From NCBI GenBank assembly GCA_028694405.1, contig JAQUTM010000021.1:1-20244 (forward strand): a DNA stretch of 20,244 nt. Direction: 5' to 3'. Position numbers and translations under genes: made by a program. Numbering within the stretch: position 1 is the first letter of the stretch; the number at the start of each line of letters is the position of its first letter. A model generated the notes under the pieces. It was not told where the DNA came from. It saw only the letters and a list, made by a program, of their open reading frames with translations, and searched no databases. The DNA comes from Oscillospiraceae bacterium (GTDB taxonomy: Bacteria; Bacillota; Clostridia; Oscillospirales; Ruminococcaceae). Below, piece by piece: positions 15,737 to 20,244 of this stretch.

Positions 15737-16039
15737 ATGGATTATAAAGCGCCATTAACATATAAAGGTCGGCCCCTTGTGCGCAGTAAAAATGAGCTGT
15801 ATTACGGCAGCCTTTCAGAGCCTTATGTAATTTTTATGCAGATATTAACCACCAAAGTGGAAGAGAACGAAGAAATTGCAGACCGTGTTCACGTTACCCT
15901 GTTAAAAACCGATACCAAGCTTAGCTTGTTAGAACGTGTGGTAAAACAAAGCGACAAAAACGGTTTATGGAGCGCTTTGGATATTGGAAATATTTGGTTG
16001 GAGCGTGCTTTGACCGATGTTTCTGAAAAAAGCGTTTAA
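15737..16039 (+). CDS. Conserved-looking 100-residue protein, unknown function
   Basis: A small soluble protein, rich in charged residues, with no membrane segment, no cysteine and no catalytic motif that I recognise. It begins MDYKAPLTYKGRPLVR, has a beta-like central part (DRVHVTLLKTD), and ends in a helical stretch containing WSALDIGNIWLERAL. The mix looks like a folded cytoplasmic domain rather than a chance reading frame. GGGAGG lies about ten bases before the ATG, and a promoter and terminator flank it, so it is a real single-gene unit. The inverted repeat inside its promoter suggests a specific repressor or autoregulation. I cannot assign a family. Confidence 0.85.
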   Translation: MDYKAPLTYKGRPLVRSKNELYYGSLSEPYVIFMQILTTKVEENEEIADRVHVTLLKTDTKLSLLERVVKQSDKNGLWSALDIGNIWLERALTDVSEKSV

Positions 16040-16052
16040 ACATCTTTAAAAC

Positions 16053-16105
16053 AAAAACGGAGTATCTTAGCTTTTGGGCAATGAGATACTCCGTTTTATT
16101 ATTTT
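16053..16105 (+). terminator. Intrinsic terminator of the 100-residue gene
   Basis: ACGGAGTATCT (16057-16067) pairs perfectly with AGATACTCCGT (16084-16094), with A-T flanks and a T-rich tail. The loop is 16 bases. The stretch from here to 16274 holds no gene or other element that I can support. Confidence 0.88.
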
Positions 16106-16274
16106 TCCAAACTACATTTTTTGCTTTACTTTTCACAAAATATCGGCACTGATTATTTTTAACTTTTGTTTTGTATACACTGCTCTGGCAGATAAGCTTT
16201 TTATAGGCACCGTGTCATAACCACACTTTGGTTTTATTGCTACACGCTTATGCTTGTATATTACAGCAAGCTTA

Positions 16275-16318
16275 TATAAAAAAACAGCAACCATAATTAT
16301 GGTTGCTGTTTTTTTATA
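16275..16318 (-). terminator. Terminator of the efp operon, a 44-bp perfect palindrome
   Basis: The two 22-base halves, centred between 16296 and 16297, are exact reverse complements. They contain ACAGCAACCATAA with its complement, flanked by runs of seven A and seven T. It starts eight bases after the stop codon of the minus-strand gene ending at 16326. The symmetry makes it usable in both directions. Confidence 0.9.
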
Positions 16319-16325
16319 GCTCTTT

Positions 16326-16739
16326 TTATTCTTTATCTTCGGTCTCTTCGTCGTCTAAGTCAAAGTCTATTTCAAACTTTGTACCGCAAGCGGGGCAGGC
16401 AAGATTATCGTCTTCCAGCATATCTTCGTCTACGCACACAACATCTCCACAGTTGGGGCAAGTAATCTCGTATAAGCCGCCGTCAAACTCTTCAGCGTCT
16501 TCGTCCTCGTCCTCATCTGTTTCAAACAAAACGTCTTCAATATCTGTCAAGTCGGCATCAATCGCCTCCAGCTCATCACAAATGCTGTCAACATCGCTGT
16601 CAATATCTGTAACTTGCTGTGCCATGTCTGTGCAAAGCTCTAACAAAGCCGTTAAAACCTTGCCCTCTTTTGTGGTAGAATCCAGGTCTAAACCTTCTGC
16701 AAGGCCTTTGATGTATGCTGCTTTTTCTGTCAAGTTCAT
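16326..16739 (-). CDS. CD1247-type N-terminal domain and zinc-ribbon protein
   Basis: A 137-residue, very acidic protein. The N-terminal part contains YIKGLAEGLDLDSTTKEGKVL, the hallmark of the conserved clostridial CD1247 N-terminal domain family. A helical, possibly coiled-coil stretch follows to about residue 70, then a run of Asp/Glu. The C-terminal zinc ribbon uses C94/C97 (CPNCG) and C115/C118 (CPACG). The function is unknown; a nucleic-acid or protein-binding adaptor is only a guess. GGAGG lies ten bases before the ATG. It follows efp by 45 bases on the same strand and ends at a strong terminator, so it belongs to the efp transcript. Confidence 0.85.
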   Translation of the reverse strand: MNLTEKAAYIKGLAEGLDLDSTTKEGKVLTALLELCTDMAQQVTDIDSDVDSICDELEAIDADLTDIEDVLFETDEDEDEDAEEFDGGLYEITCPNCGDVVCVDEDMLEDDNLACPACGTKFEIDFDLDDEETEDKE

Positions 16740-16784
16740 AATATATGAACCTCCTTCCTAACGCCGCTTTTATTAAAATTTAAA

Positions 16785-17342
16785 TTAAGCGCGCTCCATG
16801 TACTCGCCTGTGCGAGTATCGATACGGATTTTTTCGCCTTCATTGATAAACAAAGGCACACGAATTTCTGCACCTGTTTCTAATTTTGCAGGTTTCAAGG
16901 TATTTGTGGCAGTGTTACCTTTTACACCGGGCTCTGTCTCTGTAATCTCTAAAATTACAAAGTTGGGGGGCTCAACGCCAAAAACGTTGCCTTTGTAAGA
17001 AAGCACTTTAACAATCTCGTTCTCTTTAACAAATTTAAAGTTGTCAGAAAGGTCAGATTCGTTAAGGGGAGTTTGCTCATAGGTTTCTGTATCCATAAAG
17101 TAATACAAACCGCCATCTTCGTACAAGTATTGCATATCTTTGCGCTCGATGGTTGCTGCGGGAAATTTAGCAGTTGGGTTGTAGGTTTTTTCTACAACAG
17201 AGCCTGTAATAACATTACGGGTTTTGGTACGCACAAAAGCTGCACCTTTACCGGGTTTAACGTGCTGGAATTCAACAATTTGAAAAACTTGTCCATCTTC
17301 TTCAAATGTTATACCATTGCGAAAATCGCCTGCTGATACCAT
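16785..17342 (-). CDS. efp: Translation elongation factor P
   Basis: Relieves ribosome stalling at polyproline stretches by entering the E site. The 185-residue length and three-domain beta-barrel layout are standard. The tip loop reads HVKPGKGAAFVRTK with K32, the residue modified in B. subtilis and other Firmicutes (5-aminopentanolylation in B. subtilis). The C-terminal KIRIDTRTGEYMERA is typical. GGAGGA lies about nine bases before the ATG. A promoter is visible between efp and pepP, so it can be expressed apart from pepP, together with the CD1247-type gene downstream. Confidence 0.97.
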   Translation of the reverse strand: MVSAGDFRNGITFEEDGQVFQIVEFQHVKPGKGAAFVRTKTRNVITGSVVEKTYNPTAKFPAATIERKDMQYLYEDGGLYYFMDTETYEQTPLNESDLSDNFKFVKENEIVKVLSYKGNVFGVEPPNFVILEITETEPGVKGNTATNTLKPAKLETGAEIRVPLFINEGEKIRIDTRTGEYMERA

Positions 17343-17435
17343 AAATAATAATCCTCCAAAAGTGAATTTATAAAATTTATACCGGCCTTGGCATCTAAAA
17401 CCAATGCCATAAAAAACGATACAATTACTTCATAC

Positions 17436-17464
17436 ATTTTACATGATATACGGTATTTTTTCAA
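17436..17464 (-). promoter_or_regulatory. Sigma-A-type promoter of efp
   Basis: On the minus strand, TTGAAA (17459-17464), a 17-base spacer and TAAAAT (17436-17441). It implies a leader of about 85 bases, within which TGGCAT and ATGCCA (17389-17409) could form a small hairpin. Confidence 0.65.
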
Positions 17465-17475
17465 GCCTTTATCAT

Positions 17476-17496
17476 AAAAAATGGGCTATTTAAGCC
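17476..17496 (-). terminator. Weak terminator after pepP
   Basis: A short GGCT/AGCC hairpin (17484-17496) is followed on the minus strand by six Ts, about 20 bases after the pepP stop. The stem is only four strong pairs, so read-through into efp is likely. Confidence 0.4.
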
Positions 17497-17516
17497 AAAC
17501 TATGGTCCGTAAAGAG

Positions 17517-18593
17517 TTACACGTCCAATATAATCAAATTTTTATCACTGGTGGCAAAAATTTCACAGCCGCTTTCTGTCAAAGCCAAAGTGTCCTCAAT
17601 GCGCACACCAAACTTACCTGCCAAGTAGATTCCCGGCTCATTTGTCATTACCGTGCCGGCAGGAATTATTTTTTCACACATTGGACTAAAACGTGGATCC
17701 TCATGGATTTCAATGCCAAGGCTGTGGCCCAAACCGTGGCCAAAATGTCCCTCATAGCCTGCCTCATAAATAATGTCGCGGGCTATTTTGTCTACTTCAT
17801 TGCCTTTCATGCCGCCTTTTACACTTTTTGCAACTGCCAGTTGTGCTTTTAATACAGTGCCATATACCTGTTTCATTTCCTCGGTAGCGTGGCCTACTGC
17901 AATGGTACGTGTCATATCCGAACAATAGCCATTTACATTAGCACCAAAATCCATCGTTACAAAATCGCCTGCCTGTATTTTACGCTCTCCGGGTACACCG
18001 TGCGGCAAACTGGTATTGGGTCCACTTACCAAAATAGTGTCAAAGGCAAGCTTTGTAGCGCCGTGTGTAAGCATAAAAAAGTCCAACTCGCGTGCCAGCT
18101 CAATTTCGCTCATACCGGGCTTTATGGTTTTTAACATATGGGTAAAGCCCATGTCTGTAATTTTTTGAGCAGCGCGTATATTGGCTATCTCAGCCGCGTC
18201 TTTTACCATACGGCAAACGTCTAAAGTATCGCTTAATGTGCTTGTCAAATCCAGTTCTACATCTTGCATTTCCGCTTTTACTTTATCGGCAAAAGCTACA
18301 CTTATTTTATTTTCCATATACAGCTTTTTAATGCCGTTTTCTTGCAATAAGCGGTGTACTTGCTCTAGTGCTTTATCTTCTAAAATGATTTCCGCTGTTT
18401 TAATTTCATTGCTGCAAATTTCAATGTAACGAGAGTCAATGATAAAATAGGTCTTATCTTTTAATATCAATACCGTACCGGCATCTCCTGTATCAAAATC
18501 CAACACATAAAATCGATTTTCCTCTGTTTTAACAAGTGCGGCCTCAAAATCTTGGGGCATGTGGTTTATTAAGTTGTTTACACGGGTTTTCAT
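17517..18593 (-). CDS. pepP: M24 family aminopeptidase (Xaa-Pro type)
   Basis: A cytoplasmic two-metal peptidase that removes the N-terminal residue before proline. The 358-residue product has a creatinase-like N-terminal domain (about 1-125) and the pita-bread catalytic domain (about 130-355). All five metal ligands are visible: D215 and D226 (MDFGANVNGYCSDMT), H290 (GHGLGHS), E319 (TNEPG) and E333 (RIEDT). The family member could equally be called prolidase-like, and the gene name is by position next to efp, as in other Firmicutes. AAGGAG (18605-18610) is 11 bases before the ATG at 18593. A three-codon reading frame starting at 18601 lies closer to it and ends in a TGA overlapping the true start. 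Confidence 0.93.
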   Translation of the reverse strand: MKTRVNNLINHMPQDFEAALVKTEENRFYVLDFDTGDAGTVLILKDKTYFIIDSRYIEICSNEIKTAEIILEDKALEQVHRLLQENGIKKLYMENKISVAFADKVKAEMQDVELDLTSTLSDTLDVCRMVKDAAEIANIRAAQKITDMGFTHMLKTIKPGMSEIELARELDFFMLTHGATKLAFDTILVSGPNTSLPHGVPGERKIQAGDFVTMDFGANVNGYCSDMTRTIAVGHATEEMKQVYGTVLKAQLAVAKSVKGGMKGNEVDKIARDIIYEAGYEGHFGHGLGHSLGIEIHEDPRFSPMCEKIIPAGTVMTNEPGIYLAGKFGVRIEDTLALTESGCEIFATSDKNLIILDV

Positions 18594-18712
18594 ATTTTCA
18601 TTTTCTCCTTTTTTTATGCTTTCTATTCCAAAATTTATGCATTTATTTATAATCTGTTTTACTAAAGCTTTTTTTCGTACCTTCTATGCCCTTTAACTTT
18701 TTCTAACAGGTT

Positions 18713-19258
18713 TTACTGTTTTTCTTTAGCAGAGATATACGCTCCGCCATTTTTATGGTATTTTGCCATAATAGGCTTTTCTAATTTTCTTTTAAATGCA
18801 ATGGAAGCTTTAATTTCAGGCGCCAAAGGCTCTACCATTAAACATTTTATACCATATAAATTTGCGCCCATTACATCTGTAAAAATCTGGTCTCCCACCA
18901 ATGCCATCTCATTTTTTGCAACGCCAAACAGCTTTTGTGCCCGCATAAACCCATAAGGTAATGGCTTTGCACTATTGGCTACAAAATCAAGTCCAATGGC
19001 TTTTGCAAAAGGTATTACTCTCTTTTTTGTATTGTTGCTGGCAATAGCCAGCTTTATACCGGCGTCATGCATAGCTTGCAGCCATGCAGAAATTTCAGGT
19101 GCAAGCTGCTGAGAATTATGGCTGGTAAGCGTATTATCTACATCTAACACCAATGCTTTTATTCCGTTTTTTTTAAGAAAAGCAGGTGTAATATAGCTTA
19201 CATTTTTAAAAAGGCAGGTGGGTAACAAAATACTCCGCGTCTCTCTATTATAAAACAA
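18713..19258 (-). CDS. yqeG: YqeG family HAD IIIA-type phosphatase
   Basis: A small haloacid-dehalogenase-fold phosphatase of the YqeG group; the natural substrate is not settled. All HAD motifs are present in the 181-residue version: DVDNT (D39/D41), SNN (S74), K98 in SAKPLPYG, and GDQIFTDVMGAN (D123, D128). I start it at TTG 19258 because GGGGAG lies seven bases upstream and the product then has the usual family length of about 170-180. A longer reading from 19333 adds 25 hydrophobic residues and overlaps what looks like the end of the broken gene upstream. It lies 119 bases upstream of pepP on the same strand, with no strong terminator between. Confidence 0.9.
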   Translation of the reverse strand: MFYNRETRSILLPTCLFKNVSYITPAFLKKNGIKALVLDVDNTLTSHNSQQLAPEISAWLQAMHDAGIKLAIASNNTKKRVIPFAKAIGLDFVANSAKPLPYGFMRAQKLFGVAKNEMALVGDQIFTDVMGANLYGIKCLMVEPLAPEIKASIAFKRKLEKPIMAKYHKNGGAYISAKEKQ

Positions 19259-19299
19259 TTCTACACTCCCCAAAATAAAAAATACAGGCAAAATTTGAA

Positions 19300-20122
19300 T
19301 TAAGTAACAGCTGCGCCCTTCCAGTAAAAGCAAAATCCTAATATGCCCAAAATAATAAGCTTAAAAAGTAAAGTTTCAGAAATATTGGTTTTTCTAAAGC
19401 TCCCCCTCGCAACCAAGGCCAATATGCCTAACCATATTCCCTACTGCGCACTTGCGTAAAAGGTAACGCCATAAAAAACATAGCAATCGTGTCCCAATAT
19501 GGCACTGCCAAGCAGGGACTAACCCCAAGCAAATTTGTATAGTAAGTGCTAAAAAAGCCGTTTGCCAATTTGCATTTTTTACACTGATAAAAATAAGCTC
19601 TATCGCAACATCTATTAAAACCACATTTAACACAGCCGCCTAAACCCAAAAATGTTCCATGTGAAAGATAAGCCCTGTCTAAAAAAAGGCAGCAAACAAA
19701 TACATTAAAAACAAATTCTTTGGATACAGTTGATAATAGGCAACGCCAAAATAAGTGCCGCTTTCTGCAAGGTAAAAAGCACCTTTGATAATCCCCAAGA
19801 CGTCTCAACCTATGGCACAGCAAATGGAAAACACGCAAATCGATGGCGTAACAAACAAAACTGTCATAACAGCAAAAAATTTAGCAGGCGCTTACGTTGT
19901 TTGTGTATTTTTTTGTAAAATGGTATTGCACCGCTAATAAGGAGATACTAAACAAAAAACTAATTCCACAAATAATTTATTAAATTGTACAACGCCGGTA
20001 CTGTTAAAAAATGCTGCTCCCGCAAACGCCACGCATATAACAACAAGAAAAAATACGGATAAAAAACGAAAAAGTAAATACTTTTCCTCTGACTGCATAT
20101 TTAATCTTGTCTTTCGGTACAT
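19300..20122 (-). pseudogene. Decayed multi-pass membrane protein gene, family not recognised
   Basis: Between rpsU and yqeG there is no intact gene, but membrane-protein-like coding stretches appear in all three minus-strand frames. The first, from ATG 20122 to 19934, contains one long hydrophobic segment after a charged start (MYRKTRLNMQSEEKY). A second frame carries stretches such as GIIKGAFYLAESGTYFGVAYY and NVVLIDVAIELIFISVKNAN, interrupted by at least three stop codons. A third frame gives a plausible C-terminus with LLFKLIILGILGFCFYWKG and a stop at 19300-19302. Together they could be one ancestral protein of about 250 residues broken by several frameshifts and stops. Either the gene is dying or the assembly has indel errors in its many A/T runs. 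A SpoIIM relationship was considered, but the spacing does not support it. Confidence 0.5.
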
Positions 20123-20157
20123 AAACTAAAAAGCGGACCTTATAAAAGGTCCGCTTT
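20122..20157 (-). terminator. Intrinsic terminator of rpsU
   Basis: AAAGCGGACCTT (20130-20141) pairs perfectly with AAGGTCCGCTTT (20146-20157) around ATAA, with a T run beyond it on the minus strand. It lies about 30 bases after the rpsU stop. Confidence 0.9.
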
Positions 20158-20188
20158 AAAATGCGTTTGTTCACGCACCCGTACAAAC

Positions 20189-20244
20189 TTATTTAAATTT
20201 GCGTTTACGGGCAGCTTCGGATTTTTTCTTGCGTTTTACAGAAG
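20189..20244 (-). CDS. rpsU: Ribosomal protein bS21, C-terminal fragment (cut by window edge)
   Basis: Only the last 18 codons are inside the window, ending in TAA at 20189-20191. They read SVKRKKKSEAARKRKFK, the strongly basic tail typical of small-subunit protein bS21. The rest of the gene lies beyond position 20244. It has its own terminator directly downstream. Confidence 0.88.
   Translation of the reverse strand, partial: SVKRKKKSEAARKRKFK

Noticed and set aside
16106..16274. Possible small RNA or gene in the A/T-rich gap
   Set aside because: There is no promoter, ORF with a ribosome binding site, or stable structure beyond the flanking terminators.
18590..18601. Three-codon upstream reading frame overlapping the pepP start (ATGA overlap)
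   Set aside because: The ribosome binding site is only three bases from its ATG, too close, and such tiny frames occur by chance in A/T-rich leaders.
19259..19333. Longer yqeG start at 19333
   Set aside because: It adds a hydrophobic stretch absent from the family, has a poorly spaced ribosome binding site, and overlaps the apparent end of the decayed gene.
19300..20122. Remnant of spoIIM
   Set aside because: A hydrophobic N-terminus and a GIIKG...PKN pattern were suggestive, but the distance between the motifs and the C-terminal part do not match SpoIIM.

Overview
The window looks like a low-GC Gram-positive chromosome, most likely from an anaerobic member of the Clostridia. The reasons are a T-box leader in front of pheST, an EndoA-type mazF, ireB, yqeG, an LtaS-like enzyme, a CD1247-type zinc-ribbon protein next to efp, and strong AGGAGG-type ribosome binding sites throughout. 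The genus cannot be fixed from sequence alone. Most of the window is core housekeeping. I see no prophage, insertion sequence, CRISPR array, rRNA or tRNA gene.

Layout. 1-1050: asnA (+). 1051-1472: two terminators and an unlisted 39-residue membrane-peptide gene (+). 1473-4839: a leftward envelope operon of an LtaS-like phosphoglycerol transferase followed by a membrane-anchored M23 peptidase. 5088-5909: mazF/endoA (+) and acpS (-), convergent on a shared terminator. 6020-9817: the pheST operon (+), with a sigma-A promoter whose -35 overlaps a perfect palindrome, a Phe T-box with a UUC specifier, then pheS and pheT. 9897-11945: a dCache chemoreceptor (-). 12133-12981: a divergent thioredoxin-reductase-like flavoprotein that lacks recognisable NADPH motifs. 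13120-15252: a DUF2142 membrane protein. 15354-16039: ireB and a 100-residue unknown protein, each with its own promoter and terminator. 16326-18593: pepP, efp and the CD1247-type gene, all leftward. 18713-20244: yqeG, a badly broken membrane-protein gene, and the 3' end of rpsU, all leftward.

How they fit together. asnA and pheST serve amino-acid supply and tRNA charging, efp and rpsU serve translation, and pepP serves peptide turnover. The LtaS-like/M23 pair, DUF2142 and ireB point to the cell envelope and its Ser/Thr-kinase control. The flavoprotein probably feeds thioredoxin.

Most worth a second look: the candidate ferredoxin-dependent thioredoxin reductase; the 39-residue peptide gene lying antisense to the 3' region of the LtaS/M23 operon; the palindrome over the pheST promoter; the operator-like repeat in the promoter of the 100-residue unknown gene; and the decayed gene between rpsU and yqeG. 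I found no convincing wholly new multi-gene system.
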